Shown piece after piece: positions 1 through 10,442 of a DNA stretch of 64,000 bases (position 1 is its first letter; each line of letters opens with the position of its first letter). The stretch is from the NCBI GenBank assembly GCA_964358545.1, contig CAYHQN010000007.1:1-64000 (forward strand), given 5' to 3'. The translations under genes and the position numbers were made by a program. A model generated the notes under the pieces. The model did not search any database and was not told the DNA's origin. It saw only the letters and a program-made list of their open reading frames with translations. Source of the stretch: CAINVV01 sp031432175. Its GTDB lineage: Bacteria > Bacteroidota > Bacteroidia > Bacteroidales > Prolixibacteraceae.

Positions 1-71
1 AGGCTGATATAGATAGATATTATAAGTAAAAATCATTTTAGTAAAGTAGAATTAGATATAAAAATATTGCT

Positions 72-1382
72 ATGAAAAATTTCAGTCAATTAAAAAATAT
101 TGCTTTCGCTTTATTACTTGTTGCAATAAGCAGTAATAAATTACAATCACAAAATGTAACTGCTAACGCCGTAATATCGGGGAATAGTGCTGCATCTGCA
201 AAGAGCATCGCTTTTCAGAAAATGCATTTGGGACTTTTCGTACATTATACTTATGTTGGCAAGCCATATCAGTGGGGTTCAACACTGTGGGCAGATACCT
301 CGAAAGTAAAAAGTCTTGATGAATTGGCCGATAACCTTGATGTAAATGATTTAGCCGCTATGGCGGCATCCATGCGGGCGCAATACGTTGTATTTACTGC
401 TTTTCATGCCAATATGAACGTGCTTTGCCCAAGCGTTGTAATGAAACGCCAATTACCGGGTCACTGTTCAAAACGTGATGTTATTGGGGATTTGATAAAA
501 GCTTTGAAGGCAAAAAATATTCGCTTGTTGCTCTACTTTCACCCAAGTGACGGACATGATTTTACCAAAGAGGACCAGGAACGCGTAGGGTGGAATGATG
601 GCGCTCCGTTTACCCGATGGAACGATTTCATTAATGAGTTTTTGGAAGAATTGGGAAAAAGGTATGGGAATGATGTTTCCGGTTATTTTATTGATGGGGG
701 CCTTCCCGAACAAGTCGATGCAGCACGGCTGCGAAAGACTATAATTGAAAGTAATCCGGAATCCTGGATAATTCAAAATGCAGGTTTTAATCCTTTATGT
801 GCTGACTTTTCAGCAAAAGAAGATAATATGCTCCCTCCCTTTCCGGCGACAAGCTGGGTAAGATGTCAAAGGCTTACCGGAGAATGGTGGGCAAAAATAA
901 GTACAGTTACTTATAATCCTGAATTGGCTTACCGTTATACGATACTTCAGGCTACAGTAAACAACAGGATTGGAGGAGGAACTTGCTGGTCTTTTGGCCC
1001 TCATCCAGGCGGCAGATGGGAACCAGGTACCCGTTCTTTCTGTAAGGATTTAGGAAGTTTTATTGAAAAAGCTGGTCAATCACTTTTCGGGACTCAACCG
1101 AGCAAGGCATATATTTCCAAAGAAGGTCAACCATTGTTAGGGACGCAATATGTGGCGACAGAATCGCTTGATGGTAAAAAAACGTACCTGCATGTTTTTC
1201 TGCCACCTAAAGGGCAAAGACTGGAACTTACTGCACCGGCCGATAAACGTCGCTTTAGTTCAGCCCGTTTGTTCTCCAATAACCAGAGTGTTGATTTGCG
1301 TCAAACAGACACTGCTGTTTATCTGACACTCAAACCAACAGACCGTTGGGATGACCTCGATACTATTATTGTTCTTGAGTAA
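72..1382 (+). CDS. GH29-like alpha-L-fucosidase family protein, exported
   Basis: Predicted exported retaining glycosidase resembling the GH29 alpha-L-fucosidase fold. A Sec signal peptide covers about residues 1-26 (ending near SNKLQSQ). The mature protein opens with a TIM-barrel strand, MHLGLFVHYTYVG, that matches the family's FGLFIHWG-type start. YFIDGG carries D208 at the position of the GH29 nucleophile (WFDG in classical members). The 436-residue length fits a catalytic barrel plus a small C-terminal beta domain. The usual tryptophan- and histidine-rich fucose-binding motifs are weak, so substrate is uncertain and it may act on another deoxy-sugar. It is the first of a run of same-strand glycan-degrading genes whose start lies left of the window. 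Family is judged from motifs only. Confidence 0.7.
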   Translation: MKNFSQLKNIAFALLLVAISSNKLQSQNVTANAVISGNSAASAKSIAFQKMHLGLFVHYTYVGKPYQWGSTLWADTSKVKSLDELADNLDVNDLAAMAASMRAQYVVFTAFHANMNVLCPSVVMKRQLPGHCSKRDVIGDLIKALKAKNIRLLLYFHPSDGHDFTKEDQERVGWNDGAPFTRWNDFINEFLEELGKRYGNDVSGYFIDGGLPEQVDAARLRKTIIESNPESWIIQNAGFNPLCADFSAKEDNMLPPFPATSWVRCQRLTGEWWAKISTVTYNPELAYRYTILQATVNNRIGGGTCWSFGPHPGGRWEPGTRSFCKDLGSFIEKAGQSLFGTQPSKAYISKEGQPLLGTQYVATESLDGKKTYLHVFLPPKGQRLELTAPADKRRFSSARLFSNNQSVDLRQTDTAVYLTLKPTDRWDDLDTIIVLE

Positions 1383-1470
1383 GACACTTGGGCCAGCTTG
1401 AAAAGTTTATTCTATCTTTAAAAAAAGTCACTGACAAATTGGTAAATCAAAATACAATAAGGAGCAAGTA

Positions 1471-4400
1471 ATGAAAAAAATGATAATGTTCTTTTCTGTT
1501 ATTGTAATTTTCAGCAATACATCTGTATTCTCACAAAGTATTCAGGAAATATCCAAATATAATGTAGAATGGAATACCCCAAGCGATAATTCTTACGGCG
1601 CAATGCCACTGGGTAATGGCTCCGAAGGTGTAAATAGTTGGGTAGAACCAAATGGGGATCTACAGTTTTATATCAGCGGTACGGATTTTTTTGGAGATGA
1701 CCAATTTAATATAAAACAAGGGAAAGTACGCGTAAAATTCAGCGATAATCCATTTGTTAGGGGGTTCCAGTTTAATCAAACACTTGAACTGAAAGAAGGG
1801 GCGATCGTTATAAAAGCAGGTGAAAAAGGTAAGGCAGTAAATATACGTTTGTGGATGGATGTAAATAATCCGGTAATTCATATCCAGGGTACAAGCGATA
1901 TTGAACGCACAGTGGAAGTTCAGTATGAATTATGGAGAAAACTTAAGCTGGCGGATTCACCAACATCTCAGGAAGCATTATACGGAGATGTAGTAATAAA
2001 CGATAATACTGATAGCTTAATATGGTACCATCAAAATTCATCGGCAACGAAATGGGGTCAAAGATTAGAGACGGAGGGTTTAGGTCCCGACATTAAAGAA
2101 AAAGTAAAAGACCCGTTACAATATCTTACTTTTGGTTCATTGATGCAAGGAAAAGGTTTTAAAAGAAGCGGGGCGCAATCATTAAAAGCAACCGGTACAA
2201 AAAATATAGATATAGCAATTACCTTATTGACCAAACAGTGTGAAAAGCCTGAAGAATGGGTAAACCTCATAGAATCAAAAACAAAAGAATACGCAAAAAT
2301 AAACAGCGAAAAGGCATTTGCCGCACATAAGAAATGGTGGGGCGATTTTTGGGAAAGAAGTTGGATAAACCTAAGTGGATTTCCTGATGCCTATACGTTT
2401 ACACAAAAATATATATGTCAGCGCTATATAAATGCCTGCACAAATCGTGGAGAAACACCTGTTCCATTCAATGGTAATATTTATAATGTAGATGCCCCAA
2501 AAGGAACGTGGAGCTTTTTAGGGAGATTGAAGACTTCCGTTGATGCCGATTATCGTGCATGGGGAGACCTTACTTTTATGTGGCAAAATACGCGTCATAT
2601 ATATTACCCAATGATAGCAAGTGGTGATTTTGATTTGATGAAACCATTAAAAAGCTATGTATTTAGTTCCTTTGGCATTGCCAAAGCAAGAGCAAAAAAC
2701 TGGTTTGGATACGATAGCGCTGCCGTACAGGTTGAAGCAGTAAATTTAAAAGGGCTTTCTGTGTTTGGCAAAAGATTACCGCCGCATTTATCATCCCACT
2801 TTCTTGCGGGCATTGAGTTGACAGCAATGCTTACAGATTATTACATTTTTAACCCCAATGAAAAATTTCTTGCAGATACATTACTGCCTTGTGCCGATGC
2901 TTATATCGAATTTTTTAATCTTAAATTTCCGAAAAAGGATGTCAATGGAAAGCGTATAATAGGCCCAACCGGAGCTGTGGAAACCTATCAGGGGGTAATC
3001 AACTCAGTAACGGAGTTGACCGGTCTGAAATATTTGCTTGGCAGGTTACTAAGTATAGGTAAAAATGAGATAGGCGAAAGCCGTTACCAAAAGTGGAGCT
3101 CCTTCTTAAACGAACTTCCTGAAGTTTCTACGCGAACAGTGTGTGGTAAAACACTGCTAGCTGTAGGGGATAGATATATTGGACGTGAAATAGTAGAATC
3201 CCCTGAATTTTATTCCGTATTTCCATTTCGTCAGATTACCCATTATAAAAATAATATGCTTGATGCCGCAAGACTTTCCTTTGCTTTAAGAATGATAAGT
3301 CTGGATGGTATTAACGACAGGCAATGGGTAAGGACAGGAGGGTGGTCGCAGATGCCTACTGTCAGCGCTTACTTAGGATTGCCAAAGGAAACCGCCTTTT
3401 TGTTGGGCATAAATTTCCATGACAGGACACCCTATGCTGATTCCTTTCAAGCATCCGAATCTTTGGAGGGATTTGTGCCTAAACGCTTTCCTGCCTTTTG
3501 GAACGCACATTTTGATTGGACACCCGACCAATGCCATGGTGGTGTTACCATAAATGCATTACAATCCATGTTGGTACAATATGATGACAGGAAAATATAT
3601 CTGTTGCCAAGTTTTCCGGAAAATTGGAATGTTGATTTTAAACTTTACGCACCTTATAATACCGTAATAGAATGTAGTTATAAAGATGGGAAGATTGTTT
3701 TGTTAAGAGTTACACCTGAAAGCCGCAAAGCAGACATTGTCAATCTTGCAACTTTAGAACATCGTATTCAAACAATGGTAAGGGTAGCAGGAACAGATTA
3801 CAGCTATCTTTTTGGAGTTGACCCTTTACTTGATGGTGTAATAGCCCCTAAAGACATAGATACACAGAAAATTAGCGGGGGATGGCTATCGAAGTACGGT
3901 GAAAGTTTGTATGATACAAAAGCCGGACCGTTCAAAGCGGGAGATTGGGGAGTAAGCGTGTTCAAAGGCAATACCATTTATCTGCATATAACCAATCCTG
4001 AAACAAAAGAAATAACATTGCCACCAATTCCGCTTTCAATAATGAAAACAGAGGTATTGACTGAGGGTAAAGTAAAAGTAAATAGCGATGCCCAACGAAT
4101 AAAAGTAACTTGTGAAGGCTATCCGAAAAATAGTGCAGATGTTATTGTGAAATTAGAGATGAGTGGCGAAATATTGCCGATCGTAGAGAAGCAGGGTTAT
4201 GAAAATTCATTGAGCAAAACGGCAACAGCATCAGCCTCCAATGAACAACCAGGTTTCCCGGCAAAAAATGCAATAGACAACGACGATAAAACGGAGTGGA
4301 AAGCACAACCAACGGATTCAACCAATTACCTGCAACTAACTTTCCCAAAGCAGGAATCAATAAGCAGGGCTGAAATTCATTTTGCATTACCTGTTGCCAC

Positions 4401-4590
4401 CATAGGTAAGGGTTATCCTTTTGAAATTCAATACACAGATAACACAGGTAAATGGATTACATTATTTAATGAAATGACTTATGGTAAAATTTGGGCAAAA
4501 CCTTTTGATAAAACTCTTACGGATAAAATAAGAGTGAAATCAAGAAGTGCCGGCATAAGTCAATTCGATGTTTATAATACGGAAAAGTAA
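1471..4590 (+). CDS. DUF5703-domain glycoside hydrolase-like protein with C-terminal discoidin domain
   Basis: Large exported protein with a signal peptide at about residues 1-22 (ending VFSQ). The N-terminal block (about 28-270; PLGNGSEGVNSW, DLQFYISGTDFF) matches the DUF5703 beta-sandwich found before six-hairpin glycosidases distantly related to GH95. A central alpha-helical region (about 300-730) has the expected (alpha/alpha)6 character, for example GGVTINALQSMLVQYD followed by a segment ending in LLPSFPENW. The last about 130 residues (TATASASNEQPGFPAKNAID and following) look like an F5/8 type C discoidin carbohydrate-binding module. Activity of this architecture is not known to me. Its position between fucosidase-like and GH2 genes argues for a role in side-chain removal. 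Confidence 0.7.
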   Translation: MKKMIMFFSVIVIFSNTSVFSQSIQEISKYNVEWNTPSDNSYGAMPLGNGSEGVNSWVEPNGDLQFYISGTDFFGDDQFNIKQGKVRVKFSDNPFVRGFQFNQTLELKEGAIVIKAGEKGKAVNIRLWMDVNNPVIHIQGTSDIERTVEVQYELWRKLKLADSPTSQEALYGDVVINDNTDSLIWYHQNSSATKWGQRLETEGLGPDIKEKVKDPLQYLTFGSLMQGKGFKRSGAQSLKATGTKNIDIAITLLTKQCEKPEEWVNLIESKTKEYAKINSEKAFAAHKKWWGDFWERSWINLSGFPDAYTFTQKYICQRYINACTNRGETPVPFNGNIYNVDAPKGTWSFLGRLKTSVDADYRAWGDLTFMWQNTRHIYYPMIASGDFDLMKPLKSYVFSSFGIAKARAKNWFGYDSAAVQVEAVNLKGLSVFGKRLPPHLSSHFLAGIELTAMLTDYYIFNPNEKFLADTLLPCADAYIEFFNLKFPKKDVNGKRIIGPTGAVETYQGVINSVTELTGLKYLLGRLLSIGKNEIGESRYQKWSSFLNELPEVSTRTVCGKTLLAVGDRYIGREIVESPEFYSVFPFRQITHYKNNMLDAARLSFALRMISLDGINDRQWVRTGGWSQMPTVSAYLGLPKETAFLLGINFHDRTPYADSFQASESLEGFVPKRFPAFWNAHFDWTPDQCHGGVTINALQSMLVQYDDRKIYLLPSFPENWNVDFKLYAPYNTVIECSYKDGKIVLLRVTPESRKADIVNLATLEHRIQTMVRVAGTDYSYLFGVDPLLDGVIAPKDIDTQKISGGWLSKYGESLYDTKAGPFKAGDWGVSVFKGNTIYLHITNPETKEITLPPIPLSIMKTEVLTEGKVKVNSDAQRIKVTCEGYPKNSADVIVKLEMSGEILPIVEKQGYENSLSKTATASASNEQPGFPAKNAIDNDDKTEWKAQPTDSTNYLQLTFPKQESISRAEIHFALPVATIGKGYPFEIQYTDNTGKWITLFNEMTYGKIWAKPFDKTLTDKIRVKSRSAGISQFDVYNTEK

Positions 4591-4736
4591 TGGGTAGGTC
4601 TTTCGTAACCTGCCATTTGGTTTTAAAAAGTGCTACTTGTTAATGAAGTACACGAATATTGTCAGGATAAATCATAAAATCATAACAGAAACAAAGAACA
4701 ATCTACCAATCCTTAATCATTAAAAAATTTGAGACA

Positions 4737-7631
4737 ATGAATCAACGAAAGAGTATATCCGGGATCTGTCAACGGACTGTTTGTGTGATTTTTATTTTAG
4801 TTAATTTAGGGTCTGCCCTTTTTGCCCAGAATAAAGGGTTAAGTAATCCCCAGGATCCTTCCGTACTTCCGAAATCCAGAGGGAACATCGGTCTCCCCAA
4901 AGTGCTTCCCAAAATATCACAGGAAGCTAAACTGGTAAATACACGGGAAAATGAATGGGTAATATCTGACGGATGGGAATTGGCTGCCGCAAAACAAATT
5001 CGTTCGACCGGGTATGAAATTACCAAAGCAGATTATAAGACCGACACATGGATAAATGCAACGGTTCCCGGGACCATTCTTACCACACTTGTCAACCGGG
5101 GCTATTATCCTGATCCGCTTTATGGATTGAATAACCTGTTAATTCCAGACACATTGTGCCGGACAGACTGGTGGTACCGTACTGTTTTGCCCCTCCCTTC
5201 CGGGGCAGAAAACAAAAGAATACAGCTGATTTTAAACGGAATAAATTATAAAGCTGATGTCTGGTTCAATGGATCGGTGCTGGGGACAATAACCGGCGCC
5301 TTTATCCGCGGACAATTCGATATTACTTCGCTTTTGCGTAAAGATGGAAATAATGTTCTGGCGGTACATATCCTGCCTCCACCTCATCCCGGAATTCCAC
5401 ATGAACAAAATCTTCTGGGAAGTGGCCCAAACGGAGGTTTGCTCTGTTATGACGGTCCTACTTTTGTGTGTACCGAAGGGTGGGATTGGGTACCCGGAAT
5501 ACGTGACCGGAACATGGGGATCTGGCAGGATGTCAGGTTAAGAGTTACAGCTGATGCCCAGCTTGCAGATCCACAGGTAATTACCGACCTTTCTTTGCCC
5601 GATACAACCAGCGCGAAGATTACGATAAAAACAATTCTCCGGAACCGGGGTGCATCAAGGAAAACCTTCACACTTTCAGGTGAAATTGAAGCTGTCAGGT
5701 TTTCAAAACAGGTAACACTTGGTGCAGGGGAATGCAAGCTGATTGTTTTTAGTCATTCGGAATTTGCCCAGCTTAATTTTCACAATCCCCGTCTTTGGTG
5801 GCCAAACGGTTATGGGAAGCAGGAACTTTATAACCTGAAACTGACAGTAAGTGATGATGGGAATAAAATATCAGATATTAAAGAGGTCCGGTTTGGCATC
5901 CGGGAAATGAGTTATGATTTCACGGTAGATTATCAGCGTGTTCGTCAGGATGTTAGGGTAAATCTCAATCCATTAAAAGTCTGGGAGAAAACTGAGAAGA
6001 TAATCACCTACAGGAAGAAAGGTTATGAAAGCCGTCGTCTTTCTAATGGAGTTCAGATCGGTATTGTTCCTGATCTCAAGGATACGGTATTGTTCGATAA
6101 AGGTATTACTCCAGGGTCGGCGCCTTATTTCGTTATCCATGTGAATGGTCAGCCAATATATTGCAGGGGTGGTAACTGGGGACTGGATGAAGCCATGAAA
6201 CGGGTTTCGCGTGAACGGCTGGAACCTTATTTCCGACTTCATAAAGATGCCGGGTTTACCATGATCAGAAACTGGGTAGGACAGAGTACTGAGGAGGTTT
6301 TCTATGAACTTGCCGACGAATATGGACTGCTTATCTGGAACGATTTCTGGATGAGTACGGAAGACTGGAATCTTGATCCATGGGATAACCAGTTATTCCT
6401 TAATAATGCCCGTGACGCTATCCGCCGTTTTCGCAACCATCCCAGTATAGCGCTCTGGTGCGGGCGCAACGAAGGTAATCCCCCGATGGCGCTTGATGAT
6501 AGTTTGCATATTCTGCAGGCAAAGGAAGACGGAACAAGGATTTATCATTCCAGTTCCATCAAAAACAATCTTGCTGACAGTGGTCCCTGGTTTTATACCG
6601 ATTTCGCAAAGAAAGAGATACATCATAAAGATGGTTTTAATACAGAAACAGGAGTTCCGGCTGTACCTGTTGCCGAAACGATGCAGGAAATGATGCTTCC
6701 CGAGGATCTTTGGCCAATTGGTGATGCCTGGTATTATCACGATCTGCATAGGGGACAAAAGGATTATGTCCAGGCAATTGAAGATCAGTATGGTTCATAT
6801 AAGAACCTCGGGGAGTTCTGCCGTAAGGCGCAGATGCTAAACTACGAGATCTACCGCGAAATATTCGAGGTCTGGAACTACCGGTTATGGAATACCTGCA
6901 GCGGATTATTATTGTGGATGTCGCATCCGGCATGGCCAAGCACCGTCTGGCAGACCTATTCCTCAGATTATGAAACCAATGGTGTTTTTTATGGAAGTAA
7001 AAAAGCCTGCGAACCGTTACATATCCAGTTTCAGCCGGATAGTTATGATGTTTATTTCATCAACAATACACTAAATGATTATCATGCGATTCGTACAGAA
7101 CTAAAGATTTACGATCTTAATGCCAAAGAAATCTGCAACGAATCAGTTGTTAACGATTCAAAGGCCAACAGCCGGATCAAATGTTTTACGGCAAAAATTT
7201 TACATGATCTGCCCCCTGTTTATTTAGCCAGGATGAAGACCTTTTCAGCGCAAGGTCTGCTACTGTCCGAAAATACCTATTTTCAGACAGCCGATGGAAA
7301 GAAAGATTTCAAAGCTTTAAATAACCTGGTGCCTGTAAAAATACAGGGAAAACTGATCAGCAGGAAGTTGACAGACAAAATGCAGAAATTTACGATTAAC
7401 CTCACCAATCCGTCAAAGGTAATTGCGGTTTCCATAAAACTTAATGTACGTAATTCCCTGACGGGGAAACGGGTATTACCGGCTTATATTTCGGATGGCT
7501 ACTTTACTTTGTTACCTGGAGAGACTCATACCGTGGTTACCGAATGCCCTGCAGGCCTGCTGCCGGTAACAGCAATAATATCTGCAGAAGGTTATAATGT
7601 ACCTCGACAGGATGTAATAATTATTAAATGA
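4737..7631 (+). CDS. GH2 family exo-glycosidase (beta-mannosidase / exo-beta-glucosaminidase type)
   Basis: Exported GH2 enzyme of 964 residues with a hydrophobic signal segment at about residues 12-31 (ending SALFAQ). The order is sugar-binding jelly roll (DTWINATVPGTILTTLVNRG), immunoglobulin-like domain, TIM barrel, then C-terminal beta domains. The barrel has RNWVGQSTEEVFYELADEYG. E579 in the CGRNEGNPP segment is the likely acid/base and E637 in FNTETGVP the likely nucleophile, the arrangement seen in the mannosidase and exo-beta-glucosaminidase branch of GH2 rather than in LacZ-type beta-galactosidases. Exact substrate cannot be read from sequence. It lies among fucosidase-type enzymes and likely removes one beta-linked terminal sugar of the same glycan. 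Confidence 0.82.
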   Translation: MNQRKSISGICQRTVCVIFILVNLGSALFAQNKGLSNPQDPSVLPKSRGNIGLPKVLPKISQEAKLVNTRENEWVISDGWELAAAKQIRSTGYEITKADYKTDTWINATVPGTILTTLVNRGYYPDPLYGLNNLLIPDTLCRTDWWYRTVLPLPSGAENKRIQLILNGINYKADVWFNGSVLGTITGAFIRGQFDITSLLRKDGNNVLAVHILPPPHPGIPHEQNLLGSGPNGGLLCYDGPTFVCTEGWDWVPGIRDRNMGIWQDVRLRVTADAQLADPQVITDLSLPDTTSAKITIKTILRNRGASRKTFTLSGEIEAVRFSKQVTLGAGECKLIVFSHSEFAQLNFHNPRLWWPNGYGKQELYNLKLTVSDDGNKISDIKEVRFGIREMSYDFTVDYQRVRQDVRVNLNPLKVWEKTEKIITYRKKGYESRRLSNGVQIGIVPDLKDTVLFDKGITPGSAPYFVIHVNGQPIYCRGGNWGLDEAMKRVSRERLEPYFRLHKDAGFTMIRNWVGQSTEEVFYELADEYGLLIWNDFWMSTEDWNLDPWDNQLFLNNARDAIRRFRNHPSIALWCGRNEGNPPMALDDSLHILQAKEDGTRIYHSSSIKNNLADSGPWFYTDFAKKEIHHKDGFNTETGVPAVPVAETMQEMMLPEDLWPIGDAWYYHDLHRGQKDYVQAIEDQYGSYKNLGEFCRKAQMLNYEIYREIFEVWNYRLWNTCSGLLLWMSHPAWPSTVWQTYSSDYETNGVFYGSKKACEPLHIQFQPDSYDVYFINNTLNDYHAIRTELKIYDLNAKEICNESVVNDSKANSRIKCFTAKILHDLPPVYLARMKTFSAQGLLLSENTYFQTADGKKDFKALNNLVPVKIQGKLISRKLTDKMQKFTINLTNPSKVIAVSIKLNVRNSLTGKRVLPAYISDGYFTLLPGETHTVVTECPAGLLPVTAIISAEGYNVPRQDVIIIK

Positions 7632-7672
7632 TATAAATGGCTGTTTAAGCATAAATTTAGAAACGGATAACC

Positions 7673-10267
7673 ATGTACAAAATTATTGTCATTGTTTCAG
7701 TATTCCTACTGTTTAGCTGCGATCTGGTGGCCAATAAAACTAAAGGTTCAGCAAAGTCGGGAAGTTCAAATTCTTCTTTGACCGGCAGTACCAAAGGGTA
7801 TGATACTCCGGAGTTGAATTCCGGGGATATTATCTGGTCAACTAAACCGGCAACGGAATGGGCCGAGGGCTATCCCGTAGGCAATGGCCGTTTGGGAGGG
7901 ATGGTTTTAGGGGTGGCTCAGCATGAACGGATCTCTGTTAATCACGACCTGTTATGGCGGCAGTTCTGGACTTACCAGGAACACAAAACTGCCGGCGACA
8001 TCAAAAAAATCAGGGAATTAACAGTTCAGGGTAAATGGGATCAGGCGGAGGAGCTGATGGAGCAAAAAATACCCTCATCGGGCAACGCCATCTATCTCAA
8101 TCCGTATGTCCCGGCTGGTGATCTGTATCTCAATCTTCGCCATGCCCGCAAACCAGTGACCGATTACAGGCGGGTGCTGAATATGGATAAGGGTATCGTG
8201 GAGGTGAGTTACGCCATTGATGATGTTCATTTTAAACGGGAGATATTTACATCCTGGAAGCAGGGGGTAATGGCTGCCCATCTGACGGCCGACCGTGCCG
8301 GTATGTTAACGGGAGAAGTCTCCCTTTCGCGGATACTGGATCCTGAATGTGAAGTAACCGGTTATGCTTCAAGGGACAAAGTTGTTCTGGAAGGAAAATT
8401 TGAGGAGGGGAGAACATTTGCCATTGTGGCCAAAGTTATTCAAAGGGGAGGACGCCTTACCAACGGTCGGAAAGAGCTTCATCAAAACATGTCAGAAATG
8501 CCCAAAAAGGATTTTGGGTTAAAGTATGTGTACAGCACAAATGAGATGTTCGGAAAAGATGACGGGGCCTCCATTTTTTTTGACACCTCGGATGAGGTGC
8601 TGATCTTATTGGCCATCACCGTCGATGACGAATATGAAAAAGGTGCTGACCTGGTAAAGAAAGCGATCGAAAAGCTCGACAACGTCACAGAGAGTTACCA
8701 GGCTCTTAAAGAAGCTCATATTCAGGACTTCCAAAAGATATACAACAGGGTTTCCATCACCCTTGGGCCTGAAAAGCGGTTCATTTCAACAGACTCCTTG
8801 TTGAGGAAGTCTGTTGATGAGAATACTGCCTCTCCGGCCTTGCTGGAAAAGATGTTCAATATGTCGCGCTATCTGGCCATATCAAGCGGCCGTCCCCAAC
8901 CGGCGGGCCAACCTGCAAAATTGCCGATAAATCTCCAGGGTATCTGGAACCAGGACCGGCGACCGGCATGGGATTGTGATTACCACATTGATTTAAATGT
9001 GGAAATGTGTTATTGGCCGTTGGATATGCTGAATCTGGGAGACCTGATGATGCCATTGATGAATTGGGTGGAATCGTTGATTGAGCAGGGACGAAGGGCG
9101 GCAAAAGATCTTTATGGAGCAAGAGGAGTTGCATTTGGTGGGGTTTTGGACAATAAAAATATCGGCAATTTCGATAATATTTGTTTCCCCTGGACAGGTG
9201 GCGCCGCGTGGGTTGCTCAAATCCTTTGGCAACATTGGGAGTATAGTAATGACCGCTCTTTTTTACAAAATCATTTATTCCAGTATATGGTTGAGATCGG
9301 GAAATTCTATGAAGACTTTCTCGTGGAAGACAGCAATGGGTTCCTGGTCCCTTCTTTAAGCGCTTCCCCTGAAATGCCGATTGCGGGTAGGAAGGGTGGA
9401 AGTTTTTTATCTTCAGCATCCTCCATGGACCTGGAACTGATTCATGACCTTTTCGGTCATTTAATTGAGGCAGGAAATTTATTAAAGACGGATCCCACAA
9501 AGATTAAAAAATGGCAATCCATTGTTGACCGTGTTCCATTGCCCAGGATCAATGCAGATGGTTCCATGGGTGAATGGCTGGAAGAACATACGATGGCCGA
9601 CCCGGGTCACCGCCACCGGTCATTGCTGGTAGGTTTGTGCCCGGGAGACAGGATATCGGTTGAAAACACCAAAGAATATGCAGATGCTGCTTATAAAGCT
9701 ATCCTTAAAAGGCATGAAACAGGAAGGAGATCCACTCAATCCCTCACGTTTGTATGGGATACACAATTGCTTGCAAGGCTATACAAAGCTGAAGAATCGT
9801 ACGACGAACTGGTGAGAATGTTACCTGTTCATACCCTGGATAACCTGCTCATTACCTGTAATGACTGGAGCGGAACGAGAGGGGGCCTTGCATGGTTCAA
9901 AGGGATTAAGTTAGTTCAGATCGAAGCAAGTCTCGCGCTTGGATCAGCAATTATTGAGATGATTTTTCAGGACAGACAAGGGTTGTTAAAATTTCTGCCT
10001 GCTCTTCCGGATATTTTATCCAAAGGGAAAGTTGCAGGTCTAAGAGCCAGGGGCGGATTTGAGGTTGGTTTGGAATGGAATGAAGGAAAATTAAATTCTG
10101 CGGATATTATTTCCTTTAATGGTAAGCCATGTCATTTTAAAGATAATGGATTTGACAAAATAAAAATAACAAGTAGGGGGAAAGAGGTGAAATATGCCAT
10201 TAATAAAGACCAAGGTATCATAAGCTTTGACACCGGGAAGGGTCAGGAATACCAATTGACTTTTTAA
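7673..10267 (+). CDS. GH95 family alpha-L-fucosidase/L-galactosidase-like lipoprotein, copy A
   Basis: Six-hairpin glycosidase of GH95, 864 residues. The signal peptide ends in a lipobox (LLFSC, Cys16), so the protein should be membrane-anchored. GH95 hallmarks are EWAEGYPVGNGRLGGMV near the N terminus, LQGIWNQDRRPAWD, and ASPEM with the probable general acid Glu. The position normally read as an Asn-x-Asn pair before the EMxYW motif is DLN here, in both paralogues, so specificity may differ from classical 1,2-alpha-fucosidase. It is closely related to the gene at 13879-16485, with a 229-base identical tract at 9468-9696. Its leader matches those of two unrelated downstream genes. GH95 includes alpha-1,2-L-fucosidases and L-galactosidases; which applies here is open. 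Confidence 0.85.
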   Translation: MYKIIVIVSVFLLFSCDLVANKTKGSAKSGSSNSSLTGSTKGYDTPELNSGDIIWSTKPATEWAEGYPVGNGRLGGMVLGVAQHERISVNHDLLWRQFWTYQEHKTAGDIKKIRELTVQGKWDQAEELMEQKIPSSGNAIYLNPYVPAGDLYLNLRHARKPVTDYRRVLNMDKGIVEVSYAIDDVHFKREIFTSWKQGVMAAHLTADRAGMLTGEVSLSRILDPECEVTGYASRDKVVLEGKFEEGRTFAIVAKVIQRGGRLTNGRKELHQNMSEMPKKDFGLKYVYSTNEMFGKDDGASIFFDTSDEVLILLAITVDDEYEKGADLVKKAIEKLDNVTESYQALKEAHIQDFQKIYNRVSITLGPEKRFISTDSLLRKSVDENTASPALLEKMFNMSRYLAISSGRPQPAGQPAKLPINLQGIWNQDRRPAWDCDYHIDLNVEMCYWPLDMLNLGDLMMPLMNWVESLIEQGRRAAKDLYGARGVAFGGVLDNKNIGNFDNICFPWTGGAAWVAQILWQHWEYSNDRSFLQNHLFQYMVEIGKFYEDFLVEDSNGFLVPSLSASPEMPIAGRKGGSFLSSASSMDLELIHDLFGHLIEAGNLLKTDPTKIKKWQSIVDRVPLPRINADGSMGEWLEEHTMADPGHRHRSLLVGLCPGDRISVENTKEYADAAYKAILKRHETGRRSTQSLTFVWDTQLLARLYKAEESYDELVRMLPVHTLDNLLITCNDWSGTRGGLAWFKGIKLVQIEASLALGSAIIEMIFQDRQGLLKFLPALPDILSKGKVAGLRARGGFEVGLEWNEGKLNSADIISFNGKPCHFKDNGFDKIKITSRGKEVKYAINKDQGIISFDTGKGQEYQLTF
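9468..9696 (+). repeat. Perfect 229-base repeat, copy 1 (inside GH95 copy A)
   Basis: Read base by base, 9468-9696 is identical to 15689-15917. Flanking sequence of the same two genes differs every few bases, mostly at third codon positions. Fifteen matching bases, 9452-9466, lie just upstream behind one mismatch at 9467. A sharp-edged identical block in diverged paralogues is the usual mark of recent gene conversion. Confidence 0.95.
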
Positions 10268-10442
10268 GAGAATTGGCAAATAACATATAGGTAATGATGC
10301 GCTAAAAGAAAAATATGTTTAAACGAAAGGCGCATCGAAGTTTGATCGATTGGTTTAGCTCAATGCCCAAAAACCTAACCAGGAGTGGAAATCAATTAGA
10401 ATTGAAAATGTATGAACATCATTTTTATTATAAAGACGATTA

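Noticed and set aside
10296..10336. Inverted repeat GATGCGC/GCGCATC after GH95 copy A
   Set aside because: Seven-base arms with a 27-base loop and no T-run are too weak to call a terminator or operator.
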